Assembly: GCF_000024025.1 (NCBI RefSeq)
Contig: NC_013131.1
Coordinates: 1,488,001-1,552,000, forward strand
Direction of reading: 5' to 3'
Source: Catenulispora acidiphila DSM 44928
GTDB taxonomy: Bacteria; Actinomycetota; Actinomycetes; Streptomycetales; Catenulisporaceae
DNA length: 64,000 nucleotides
Made by a program: the position numbers and the translations under genes. Below the pieces are notes generated by a model. The model saw only the letters and a program-made list of their open reading frames with translations, was not told the DNA's origin and did not search any database. Shown here piece after piece: positions 44,701 through 51,936 of this stretch (positions are counted from its first letter, which is position 1; every line of letters begins with the position of its first letter).

Positions 44701-46188
44701 GACACCTCACTGTCCGCCGTCACGGCCGACCCCGCTGACACGGCTTTGCTCGACGACCACACGGTCGGCTTGATCAACAACGGTCTGCCCGGTTTCGCCG
44801 TCGACCCGTCGGGCGCGTTGCACTTGTCGCTGATGCGGTCCTGCACCGGGTGGCCGTCGGGCGTGTGGCTCGATCCGCCGCTGCGGCGGTCGCCGGACGG
44901 TTCGGCGTTCCAGTTGCAGCACTGGACGCACGATTTCGACTACGCGCTGGTGAGTGGCGCGGGGGATTGGCGTGCGGTCGGTCTGGTCGCGGCAGGTGCG
45001 GCTTTCTCGGCGCCGATGCTGGCGCGGCAGGAGGCGGCGCACCGTGGTCCGCTGCCGGGGCGGCATGCGCTGCTGACGATCACGCCGGAGCGCGCCGCGC
45101 AGGTGACGGCTGTGAAACCGGCTGGGAATCCGGAGTCGGTCGGCTCGGCGTTGGACGCGTCACCGGAATTGGGCTTCATGGTGCGGCTGGTCGAGGCGAA
45201 CGGCACTGGCAAGACGGTTGCGGTGCGCAGCCCGCTTGGCGTGCTGTCGAGCGACCGTGCCGATTTGCTGGAGGAGTGCGGGCTGCGCTGCGAGGTGCGT
45301 GCCGCCGGCTCTGTGGAGCTGGCCGGATCGCAGATCTCGACGGCGATCATGGTTCCGCATCAGGGCTCTGGTTCCACGGCGACGACTCCGGTGCTCGGCC
45401 GCGATAGTGAGCCTGCGCAGCCGGTGTACTCGCGCTACTGGCTGCACAATCGCGGGCCGGCGCCGATGGGCTTCCTGCCGGTCTCGGTGGCTGCGACACC
45501 GACGGTGCTCGGCAGTGGCGGCGAGGTGTCGGTCGCGGTGGCGAGTCAGTACACGGATACGACGTTCGAGGGGATGCTGACGGTTGTCGCGCCGTCGGGC
45601 TGGAGTGTGGAGCCCGAGTCGCGTCCCGTTTCGCTGGAGCCTGGCGGGCACACGGTTTTCCCGCTGACTGTTACGCCTTCGGGCAAGGCTGCGTCGGCGC
45701 CGGGGATGTACTTCGTGCGCGTGCAGCTGGCGGTGGGGGAGTCGGTGATCGAGGACGTCGTCAGTGTTCTGATCGACGCTCCCGAGTACGCGCCGCCGGC
45801 GACCTCGCCCGAGACCGAGATCGAACTCGGCGTCCAGACCCAGGGCACGAAGAGCGACACCGCGCGCCCCACCGGCCTGGAGATCACCTCGATCACCCCC
45901 TCGCTGACCCTGACGCGCGGCGAGCACACCACCCTGCGCGTCACCTTGACCAACACCACCCGCAGCCGCATCGACGGCGAAGCGATGCCGGTCAGCCCCT
46001 GGGGCACCTGGGACTTCATCGGTCCGTACGCCACCGCCTTCAGCATCGAGCCCGGCGCCACCACCGAGGTCGCCTTCGACGTCACCATCCCCGCCACAGC
46101 CGACCCCGGCCACTGGTGGACCCTGGTGAAGCTGATGTGGTTCGGCCGCGCACAGTACACACCAGCAATCCCCGTGGCAGTCCGATGA
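41791..46188 (+). CDS. GH38 alpha-mannosidase with NEW3-type C-terminal region
   Basis: This 1465-residue protein has an N-terminal beta-domain (1-105) and a GH38 catalytic domain starting at SHFHYDPVWW. The nucleophile is D244 in LDVFGHDPQ, and zinc ligands are provided by the HFHYD motif and the later GAHHDAITGS. GH38 beta-sandwich domains follow. A C-terminal beta-rich region (about 1210-1465) resembles NPCBM-associated/NEW3 domains (PSGWSVEPESRPVSLEPGGHTVFPLTV). No signal peptide, so probably cytoplasmic. It is longer than typical GH38 enzymes (about 1000). GTG 41791 follows AGGAGGGG by 2 nt. The stop overlaps the next ATG. Confidence 0.92.
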   Translation: MAVQIKSADSMDLFVGTDREPRQVLRVVVQRAVTDGAVTVSLLAAKVRAACELAPGDGEAVVDLAMETDPGVEPGTRLAAQLRVLGADGETLAEQPVAVTVAEPGWTMYLVSHFHYDPVWWNTQAGYTQTWELQGNDGTTRPVWENNAFHLVKAHLDLAAADPDYTFVLAEVDYLKPFWDVYPQYRALLRELISTGRVEVMGGTYNEPNTNLTGLETTIRNLVYGIGYQRDIMGADPRTAWQLDVFGHDPQFPGLVADAGLSSTSWARGPYHQWGPMLTKFDGVQGDVKNMQFPAEFEWISPSGRGVITHYMPNHYSAGWWMDSSATLEEAEEKVYGLFLGLKQAAATRNTLLPVGTDYTPPNKWVTAIHRDWNARYVWPRFVTGLPRDFFAAVHAELTERGVRPSPQTRDMNPVYTGKDVSYIDTKQAQRAAETAAADAEKLATFASLLGYGRYPSAALDKVWRQLAYGAHHDAITGSESDQVYLDLVTGWREAHDLAAEARDAALEAIFRNVETYGGAGNGTIGVFNTLAFERTDLVRVTVRLPESGDIDGLRLADEGGEPVPFVVEARDGTRVDVAFVADGVPGMGWRSWYVEFEAGGSGLERDAWRAIDELPASIANEYFEVAVDPARGGGLSGIVELVSGRQLLKPGEIGNELRVSEEYPQHPEFGEGPWHLVPNGTVVGSAGAPASSVRAEESPLGRRYVVTGTVGDVEYEQRITLHHGLDRVDFRTRVLDFTGADRLLRVKFPCDIPGARPVSEVAGAVIGRGFALPDSDVAVAPWTLDNPANTFFALGSTATVRLSGLTDVADAADADAADADLGRVAISVAEVVADDLDLHADAVRELVVALARVGVTATTTTPEGARYGWLHVDSNLPDVRIVIGGPDTNALAAEIFEHCDPTIQQDFEGLLKSQGRACFFIPAAVPVEEAWVPNADLRDVRALPVLVIAGARAEDTAECVRSAAAAFAADTSLSAVTADPADTALLDDHTVGLINNGLPGFAVDPSGALHLSLMRSCTGWPSGVWLDPPLRRSPDGSAFQLQHWTHDFDYALVSGAGDWRAVGLVAAGAAFSAPMLARQEAAHRGPLPGRHALLTITPERAAQVTAVKPAGNPESVGSALDASPELGFMVRLVEANGTGKTVAVRSPLGVLSSDRADLLEECGLRCEVRAAGSVELAGSQISTAIMVPHQGSGSTATTPVLGRDSEPAQPVYSRYWLHNRGPAPMGFLPVSVAATPTVLGSGGEVSVAVASQYTDTTFEGMLTVVAPSGWSVEPESRPVSLEPGGHTVFPLTVTPSGKAASAPGMYFVRVQLAVGESVIEDVVSVLIDAPEYAPPATSPETEIELGVQTQGTKSDTARPTGLEITSITPSLTLTRGEHTTLRVTLTNTTRSRIDGEAMPVSPWGTWDFIGPYATAFSIEPGATTEVAFDVTIPATADPGHWWTLVKLMWFGRAQYTPAIPVAVR

Positions 46189-47429
46189 CGCACGCCCACC
46201 ACCCCGCCGACGCCGCAGCCGCCGCCCGCGCCCAACGCGACGCACCAACCATCGGCACAGTCGCCAACACCCCCATCCCCCGCACCCGCCTGGACGAACG
46301 AGTCCGCGACCTCCGCACCGGCCACCTCGCCACCCGACTCCCCACAGCCGGCAGCAAGGAGGACCGCCAATTCCTGCGCTGGACCGCACAGGTGCTGCTC
46401 ACCGAGGAGCTGTGCCGCGTGGAGCTGGCGCGGATGCAGGCGACGGAGTCAGCGCTCGACGATGACGCGGGCGCCGCTGCCGCCGCTAGCTCGCTGGCTG
46501 ATGCTTCAGCCAGCGACGGCTCTCCACCTGCGGATGCTGCCCCGCCTCTCGATGTCGCCACGCCGACCGATGCGACCATGTCTGCCGCTGGCTTTCTGCC
46601 TGCCGATGCTGGCCCGCTGGCCGCCGCCTCGCCTCCCAATTTCGCCACGCCTGCCGCCGGCTCCCTGCCTGCCGATGTTGCCCCGCCGACCGATGCGACC
46701 ATGCCTGCCGCCGGCTCTCTGCCTGCCGATGCTTCCCCGCCGGCCGATGCGGCCACGCCTGTCGATGCTTCCCCGCCGGCCGATGCGGCCACGCCTGTCG
46801 ATGCCGCTACGCCGACCGATGCGACCATGCCTGTCGATGTTGTCCCACCTGTCGATGTTGCCCCGCCTGCCGCCGCCGCCACGTCTGCCGATGTCGCCGC
46901 ACCGGCCAACGGACCAGCTGCTCCTCGACCGCTCACCCAAGCCGAGTCCCTGCACCTCGGCTCGATCAACGCCGCCGCCTGGTCTTCCACGTCGGCGATG
47001 TCAGCCCTCTACGATCTGGTGACCGAGCCCTCGCAACCAGCCGCCCGAGCCACCGACACCCGGCCTTGGTACCGAGTCACCCACTCCGTCGCCCCCACCG
47101 CCCTCGAAGCCGCGACCGCCACACCGACCTCCCTGGGCTGGACCACCCTCGACGACCTTCCCGCCCCCCTCGCCGCCGAACTGCGAGCCCACCCGTCCGG
47201 CAGTCGCGTAGGTCCGGTTCACACCACCCTCGGCTGGCACGTCGCCACCATCACCGCCACCGAATCACGCCCCGCCGAACCCGCACCGCACACCGAAGCG
47301 ATCGATCCCGCGCGCCTGGCCGCCTTCAACCGCTGGCTCGACGAACGCCGCCATGCCCTCGTGACCCTCGCCCCCGGCTTCGAGCATCCCGGCGACCCCT
47401 CCCAACCCGACAACACCCACCGCCACTGA
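46185..47429 (+). CDS. Parvulin-like protein with Ala/Pro/Asp repeat linker
   Basis: This 414-residue protein starts at an ATG overlapping the GH38 stop (ATGA), so it is co-translated with the mannosidase. Residues 1-85 resemble a SurA-like helical region (RTRLDERVRDLRTG, RQFLRWTAQVLLTEELCRVELA). Residues 100-245 are a low-complexity linker of PADAATPVDASP-type repeats. Residues 300-380 resemble a parvulin/PpiC domain (SLGWTTLDDLPAPLAAEL, GPVHTTLGWHVATI). It has no signal peptide, so it is not a classical export chaperone. The parvulin assignment is by eye and moderate. Function beside a cytosolic mannosidase is unclear. Confidence 0.65.
   Translation: MTHAHHPADAAAAARAQRDAPTIGTVANTPIPRTRLDERVRDLRTGHLATRLPTAGSKEDRQFLRWTAQVLLTEELCRVELARMQATESALDDDAGAAAAASSLADASASDGSPPADAAPPLDVATPTDATMSAAGFLPADAGPLAAASPPNFATPAAGSLPADVAPPTDATMPAAGSLPADASPPADAATPVDASPPADAATPVDAATPTDATMPVDVVPPVDVAPPAAAATSADVAAPANGPAAPRPLTQAESLHLGSINAAAWSSTSAMSALYDLVTEPSQPAARATDTRPWYRVTHSVAPTALEAATATPTSLGWTTLDDLPAPLAAELRAHPSGSRVGPVHTTLGWHVATITATESRPAEPAPHTEAIDPARLAAFNRWLDERRHALVTLAPGFEHPGDPSQPDNTHRH
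46500..46910 (+). repeat. Tandem repeats encoding the Ala/Pro/Asp linker
   Basis: About fifteen imperfect units of GCCGATGCxxCCxCGCCT-like sequence, 24-60 nt in higher-order period, encode PADAAPP/PVDAATP peptides. Two adjacent copies around 46730-46800 are nearly identical, a sign of recent slippage or unequal exchange. Confidence 0.7.
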
Positions 47430-47437
47430 CCGTTGGT

Positions 47438-48244
47438 CTACTCCGCCGCGGCGCGCTCCACCTCCAGCAGCGAAGCCGCGTGTCGCTGCGCTTCGTAAGC
47501 TCGCTTTCCGCCGCGTACGCCGAACAGGCGCTTCGTCCACACCAGGTAGAGCACCAGGGCCAGGTTCAGGAGGAATGTGCCTAGCTTCAGTGGGCTGACT
47601 CGGTGGGTCAGCTCGTAGACCTCGAACGGGAGGAACATGCCGGTGGCGACGAAGGCGAAGTACTCGCCCCACCGTTGCAGCAGCCACAGGCCGACGCCCT
47701 CCACCGCCTCGACCACCGCGTAGGCTGCCAGCGCTGCGATGATCCATGCCAGGGTCGTCGGGCGCGCGTCGACTGCCTTCTGCAGGAGCTCCAGTGTCTT
47801 CGAGTTCTGCAGGTCGAAGCCGGCTTTGCCGAACACCTGCTTCACCACCGGCGCCGCCTGGTCGAAAGCCTGGCGCAGGTCGTTCTGACGTCCGGCGAAG
47901 CGGTGCACCACGTACGCCGCCGCGCCGAGCAACAGTGCTCGGATCCAGCGCTCGACCGCGAAGAATCGCAGCAGCACGGCGTCGCGCATCTCCGCCCCGC
48001 GCTTCACCAGCGGCGCGTCCTCGGCCGGGCCGGATGGTGGCGTGGGTGCCGCCGCCCCCGGCGCGGCAGAACCGACCGGCACGAAGTCCGCGCACCGCAA
48101 GCACCGCCACGTCACGCCGCCCGCCGTCTCGGCGGTCAGCCGAGCTCGCAGCGCCGGCTCCGTCGGCGCGTACAGCACGTGGCCGCTGAGCGCGCAGCCC
48201 AGCAGGCTCCAGTCGAAGCGGTGCCGTTTTCGGCCGTCAGTCAT
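47438..48244 (-). CDS. DUF2127-family membrane protein
   Basis: This 268-residue protein has a Cys-containing N-terminal region with WRCLRCADFVP (possible zinc ribbon), then at least four membrane segments with the DUF2127 pattern (AYAVVEAVEGVGLWLLQRWGEYFAFVATGMFLPFEVYEL). No function is established for DUF2127. ATG 48244 is chosen because TATCGT lies 7 nt upstream, as in leaderless genes; the in-frame GTG at 48253 falls inside that box. It converges with the parvulin-like gene, with 8 bp between stops. Confidence 0.82.
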   Translation of the reverse strand: MTDGRKRHRFDWSLLGCALSGHVLYAPTEPALRARLTAETAGGVTWRCLRCADFVPVGSAAPGAAAPTPPSGPAEDAPLVKRGAEMRDAVLLRFFAVERWIRALLLGAAAYVVHRFAGRQNDLRQAFDQAAPVVKQVFGKAGFDLQNSKTLELLQKAVDARPTTLAWIIAALAAYAVVEAVEGVGLWLLQRWGEYFAFVATGMFLPFEVYELTHRVSPLKLGTFLLNLALVLYLVWTKRLFGVRGGKRAYEAQRHAASLLEVERAAAE

Positions 48245-48251
48245 GAAAGCC

Positions 48252-48257
48252 ACGATA
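48252..48257 (-). promoter_or_regulatory. Leaderless -10 box for the DUF2127 gene
   Basis: TATCGT on the minus strand lies 7 nt before the ATG at 48244. Confidence 0.45.
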
Positions 48258-48281
48258 TCGGGCTACTCCGACAAAACGGCC

Positions 48282-48938
48282 TCAGCCCACATAGTACGGA
48301 CCCAGATAGGCCACCAGGAGCTTCTTGCACTCCGCGATCAGTGCCGGGTCGCCGGCCGGGTCGGTGCGGAACGCCAGTTGCAGGACCGCGTCCGCGGCCT
48401 CCATCGTGACCCGCAGTGCCAGCTCGACCTCCGCGCTGTCGGCGCGGGAGGAGTCCAGGAAGGGGGTCAGCATCCGGAGTCGGCGGGCTACCGCCGTGTT
48501 GTTCTCGACGTTCTCGTCGAGCAGGTACAGGTCGCGCGGGTCGGCGTCGGACCATTCGCTGCCGGCGCCGAAGTCCAGGACGCCGAAGCCGGGCAGGGTG
48601 CGGCGCATGTCCACGAACTCGTCGATGGCGACGTCCACCACCTCCGCCACGGATCTGGGTTCCGCCTCGTCGTAGCGGCGCTCCAGGCGGTCCATGTAGT
48701 TCTCGAGGTTGCGCGCGGCCAGGGCGTGGACCAGGGCGCTCTTGTCGGCGAAGAACTGGTACACGGTCCCGATCGGGACCTCGGCGCGTTTGGCGACCGC
48801 GGTGGTGGTCAGCCCGGCGAACCCGACCTCGTCGAGCAGCTCGGCGCACACGTTGAGGATCCGCTCGTAGCGCTCGGCGCTGCGCCGCTGCATGGGACGC
48901 CGCCGCAGTCCCGCCGCGCCCTCGGTCGTGGATTCCAT
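48282..48938 (-). CDS. TetR-family regulator beside the beta-glucosidase
   Basis: This 218-residue protein has a TetR HTH (RILNVCAELLDEVGFAGLTTTAVAKRAEVPIGTVYQFFADKSAL) and a helical C-terminal ligand domain. GGAGGAGAA precedes the ATG. It is divergent from the GH1 gene, with a 25-bp inverted repeat in the 68-bp gap, so it probably represses both itself and the glucosidase. TetR control of a GH1 gene is less usual than LacI control. Confidence 0.9.
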   Translation of the reverse strand: MESTTEGAAGLRRRPMQRRSAERYERILNVCAELLDEVGFAGLTTTAVAKRAEVPIGTVYQFFADKSALVHALAARNLENYMDRLERRYDEAEPRSVAEVVDVAIDEFVDMRRTLPGFGVLDFGAGSEWSDADPRDLYLLDENVENNTAVARRLRMLTPFLDSSRADSAEVELALRVTMEAADAVLQLAFRTDPAGDPALIAECKKLLVAYLGPYYVG

Positions 48939-48959
48939 TCCGCTATTCTCCTCCGCCCG

Positions 48960-48984
48960 CTAACCTGAGGATGACTCATGTTAG
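48960..48984. promoter_or_regulatory. TetR operator candidate
   Basis: CTAACCTGAG and CTCATGTTAG are 10-bp inverted arms with one mismatch and a 5-nt GATGA spacer, centred in the TetR/GH1 intergenic gap. Size and symmetry are typical for TetR dimers. Confidence 0.7.
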
Positions 48985-49006
48985 TGCCTCCCGGAGGTGA
49001 CCCGAA

Positions 49007-50368
49007 GTGACCGCCCATGCCCCGCTGCCGCCCTTCCCCGCTTCGTTCCACTGGGGCACGTCCACCTCCGCCTACCAGATCGAGGGCGCGCCGGCCGAGG
49101 ACGGCAAGGGGGTCTCGATCTGGGACACCTTCGTCCGCCGCCCCGGCGCCGTCCGCGACGGCCAGACCGGCGACCTCGCCTGCGACCACTACCACCGCGG
49201 CGCCGAAGACACAGCCCTGATGGCGGACCTCGGCGTCAACGCCTACCGCTTTTCCATCGCCTGGACACGCGTCCAGCCCGACGGCTCCGGCCCGGCGAAC
49301 CCGGCCGGCCTCGCGTACTACGAACAGCTCGTGGATTCCTTGCTGGAGAAGGGGATCACCCCCTTCCCTACCCTGTTCCACTGGGATCTTCCGCAGGCGC
49401 TCGAGGACCGAGACGGCTGGCTCCACCGCGACACCGCCCACCGCTTCGCCGACTACGCCGCGCTCGTCGCCGACCGCCTCGCCGACCGCGTCGAGCACTG
49501 GATCACGCTGAACGAACCGTTCATCCACCTGGCGTACGGCTACGCCTTCGGCATCCACGCCCCGGGCCGCGCGCTGATGACCGACGCCATCCCGGTCGCG
49601 CACCACCAACTCCTCGCCCACGGCATGGCTGTCAAAGCCCTGCGATCCGCGGGCGCGCGCAAGGTGATGATCGCCAACAACTGCACCCCGGTCTGGTCCG
49701 CGAGCGACGCCCCCGACGACAAAACGGCTGCGGAGGCCTACGACACCCTCCACAACCACCTGTTCAACGACCCGATCCTGCTGGGCACCTATCCGGACCT
49801 GTCCGCCTACGGCGCCGGCCCGGACCTGAACGGCGTCGTCCGCGACGGCGACCTGGACGTCATCGCCGCGCCTCTGGACGGCCTCGGCGTCAACTACTAC
49901 AACCCGACCCGCGTCGCCGCCCCCGGTCCCGAACACGGCCTGCCGTTCCAGGACCTGCCGATCGAAGGCGTCCCGCGCACCGCCTTCGACTGGCCGGTGG
50001 TCCCCGACGGCCTGCGCGAAGTCCTCGTCGGCCTCGCCGACCGGTACGGCGACGCCCTCCCGCCGATCTACATCACCGAGAACGGCACCTCGGTCGACGA
50101 CAAGGTGGTCGACGGCCGCGTCGCCGACCCCGAGCGCATCGCCTTCCTCGACGGCCACATCAGGGCCCTGTCGCAGGCGATGGCCGCCGGCGTCGACGTC
50201 CGCGGCTACCTGACCTGGACCCTGCTCGACAACTTCGAGTGGGCCGAGGGCTTCCACCAGCGCTTCGGGCTGGTGCACGTCGACCACCAGACCCAGACGC
50301 GCACGCCGAAGGACTCCTACTACTGGCTGCGCGACCGACTCGCCGAGCTCGCTGCGACGGAAGGCTGA
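49007..50368 (+). CDS. GH1 beta-glucosidase
   Basis: This 453-residue GH1 enzyme has the N-terminal signature FHWGTSTSAYQIEGA, acid/base E170 in TLNEPF, nucleophile E358 in YITENGTS, and the C-terminal LDNFEWAEGFHQRFGLVHVD. All active-site landmarks are intact and length is typical. It lacks a signal peptide, so it should hydrolyse imported beta-glucosides such as cellobiose. The GTG is preceded by CCGGAGGTGA. No sugar transporter is adjacent. Its last 49 nt overlap the convergent PARG-like gene. Confidence 0.96.
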   Translation: MTAHAPLPPFPASFHWGTSTSAYQIEGAPAEDGKGVSIWDTFVRRPGAVRDGQTGDLACDHYHRGAEDTALMADLGVNAYRFSIAWTRVQPDGSGPANPAGLAYYEQLVDSLLEKGITPFPTLFHWDLPQALEDRDGWLHRDTAHRFADYAALVADRLADRVEHWITLNEPFIHLAYGYAFGIHAPGRALMTDAIPVAHHQLLAHGMAVKALRSAGARKVMIANNCTPVWSASDAPDDKTAAEAYDTLHNHLFNDPILLGTYPDLSAYGAGPDLNGVVRDGDLDVIAAPLDGLGVNYYNPTRVAAPGPEHGLPFQDLPIEGVPRTAFDWPVVPDGLREVLVGLADRYGDALPPIYITENGTSVDDKVVDGRVADPERIAFLDGHIRALSQAMAAGVDVRGYLTWTLLDNFEWAEGFHQRFGLVHVDHQTQTRTPKDSYYWLRDRLAELAATEG

Positions 50369-51240
50369 GGCTGAGACTGAGGCGTCACCAGATTCTCGAA
50401 CGCCTCCTGGAACGCAGCCAGCGTCGTCTTCGCCGCCGACGTGTCGTAGACGGCGAAGACCACGCGAGCGAATCTGCCCTCGAAGACACCCCCGTCGGCG
50501 AGGTGCCCGCGGAACGCCTGAGCCACGGTCGCGGGATCGTTGCGGAACACTCCGCATCCCCACGCGCCGAGCACGAGCGTCTGCACGCCGTGCTGCGCCG
50601 CCACGGCGAGCACGCGTCCGGCACGCTCGGTCAGCAGACCCGGGATCTCGCCCAGCGCCGACGGCTCATGCTTGGCCAGCGCACCGGCGTTCGGCGCCGG
50701 CGAGGTCAGATAAGAGATCTGATACGGCGTGTCGAGCAGCCGCGTGGCGCCGTCACGATAGACCGGTACGTCGGGGGAGTAGATGACGCGGTGGCTGTAC
50801 CGCGTGTCGCGGTTCGCCCGGTGCGCGTCGTAGTGTTCGCGCGCCTCCAGCAGCGTCGTGTACAGCGCGGAGCTGCGGCAGAGGTCTTCCTCTTGAGCCC
50901 GCGCCCCGCCGAGGTAGCCGCCCCCGGGATTGCGCGCCGAGGCGAAGTTCAGGATCGCGACGTCGGATGCGCCTTCGTCCCGGACCAGCCGCTGACCGGC
51001 CTGCGTGCTCGTCTCGCCGGTGACCTCGAACGCGGTCTCGTGGCGCGCCACACCACCGGCGCTGAGCGCCGTCTGGTCGGCGAGGAACTGCTGCGTCTGC
51101 TCGGGCGTGTAGAACCGGGTGCCGCGACAGGCGGCGGCCACGTCGGCGGCCAGATCCACGTGGGCACCACGCGGATTCGCGTAGTACCCGGCGGCAATGA
51201 TGCTCTCGTTCTGTAGAGCGAGACTTTTATATATCCCCAT
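50320..51240 (-). CDS. TIGR02452/bacterial PARG-like macrodomain protein
   Basis: This 306-residue protein carries the poly(ADP-ribose) glycohydrolase signature GGG-X7-QEE (G106-G108, Q116-E118) in NPGGGYLGGARAQEEDLCRSS, and a later macrodomain strand LVLGAWGCGVFRNDP. Bacterial PARGs remove ADP-ribose from proteins or nucleic acids; the target here is unknown. Its first codons lie in an unusually AT-rich patch (51205-51260, including ATATATAAAAGT). The stop lies within the convergent GH1 gene (49-nt overlap). It follows the methyltransferase on the same strand by 9 nt, so they are probably co-transcribed. Confidence 0.88.
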   Translation of the reverse strand: MGIYKSLALQNESIIAAGYYANPRGAHVDLAADVAAACRGTRFYTPEQTQQFLADQTALSAGGVARHETAFEVTGETSTQAGQRLVRDEGASDVAILNFASARNPGGGYLGGARAQEEDLCRSSALYTTLLEAREHYDAHRANRDTRYSHRVIYSPDVPVYRDGATRLLDTPYQISYLTSPAPNAGALAKHEPSALGEIPGLLTERAGRVLAVAAQHGVQTLVLGAWGCGVFRNDPATVAQAFRGHLADGGVFEGRFARVVFAVYDTSAAKTTLAAFQEAFENLVTPQSQPQPSVAASSASRSRSQ

Positions 51241-51249
51241 TGGTTTTCT

Positions 51250-51936
51250 CTACCTGATGAAAGTAAAAAGCTTCTGATCGTCGGGCGACGGCGGCGGTGC
51301 GGCGGGTTCCCGCTCTTGCCGATTCGCGGCGACAAAGATAGTGGTCGGCAATTCCGCGTCGGATTGCCACAGATCTGCGAACCCCGCCTCGGCGAACCAG
51401 TCGTGGATCCTGAGGACCACGGCCGGATCATGGCGGTGGCGCGTCCAGATCACGGTGCCGCCCCGCGCCGTCAGATGCGCGGCGCGCGCGACCGTGTGGT
51501 GGATGTCGGCCTCGGAGATGTTGCCGAAGATGCCGCACAGCAGGAGCAGGTCCGCCGGGACGTGGTCGCCGAACAGCGCCGGATCGCCGGCGTCGCCGGT
51601 GACGACCTCGATGGCAGCCTCCAGGCCGGCAGCGCTCACGCGGTCGCGCGCCACTTGGGCGATCACCGGATCGAACTCGATCAGCCGGGCGCGGACGTCG
51701 GCGCGCCGCGGATGCTCGGCGAGCACGGGGACCAGATCGCGGCCCTCGCCGGCGCACAGATACAGGACCCTGATGGTCCCGGCCGGCGCTTCGTCCAGCG
51801 CCCGGCGAATCCCCTGCTGGACCACGGCGAGCCGCTTGACCAGCGGTGATTCCGGGTCGTCATAGGCCGCGAACCACGGCTTCCAGTCCCGCAATTCGGG
51901 CGTGGGCTCCCCGTCGGGGTCTACGATCGCGTCCAT
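51250..51936 (-). CDS. Class I SAM-dependent methyltransferase-like protein
   Basis: This 228-residue protein has a SAM-binding motif I variant (VLYLCAGEGRDLVPVL), an acidic loop (LIEFDP) and GDAGDPALF / LLLLCGIFGNIS motifs. It lacks a recognisable acceptor domain, so the substrate is unknown. The ATG shares bases with the divergent proline iminopeptidase ATG (CATG at 51934-51937), so the two promoters must lie in each other's coding sequence. A TAGACA box lies 6 nt upstream. It is followed 9 nt downstream by the PARG-like gene. Confidence 0.82.
   Translation of the reverse strand: MDAIVDPDGEPTPELRDWKPWFAAYDDPESPLVKRLAVVQQGIRRALDEAPAGTIRVLYLCAGEGRDLVPVLAEHPRRADVRARLIEFDPVIAQVARDRVSAAGLEAAIEVVTGDAGDPALFGDHVPADLLLLCGIFGNISEADIHHTVARAAHLTARGGTVIWTRHRHDPAVVLRIHDWFAEAGFADLWQSDAELPTTIFVAANRQEREPAAPPPSPDDQKLFTFIR
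51922..51927 (+). promoter_or_regulatory. Leaderless -10 box for the proline iminopeptidase gene
   Basis: TACGAT lies 7 nt before the ATG at 51935, inside the first codons of the divergent methyltransferase. Confidence 0.6.
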
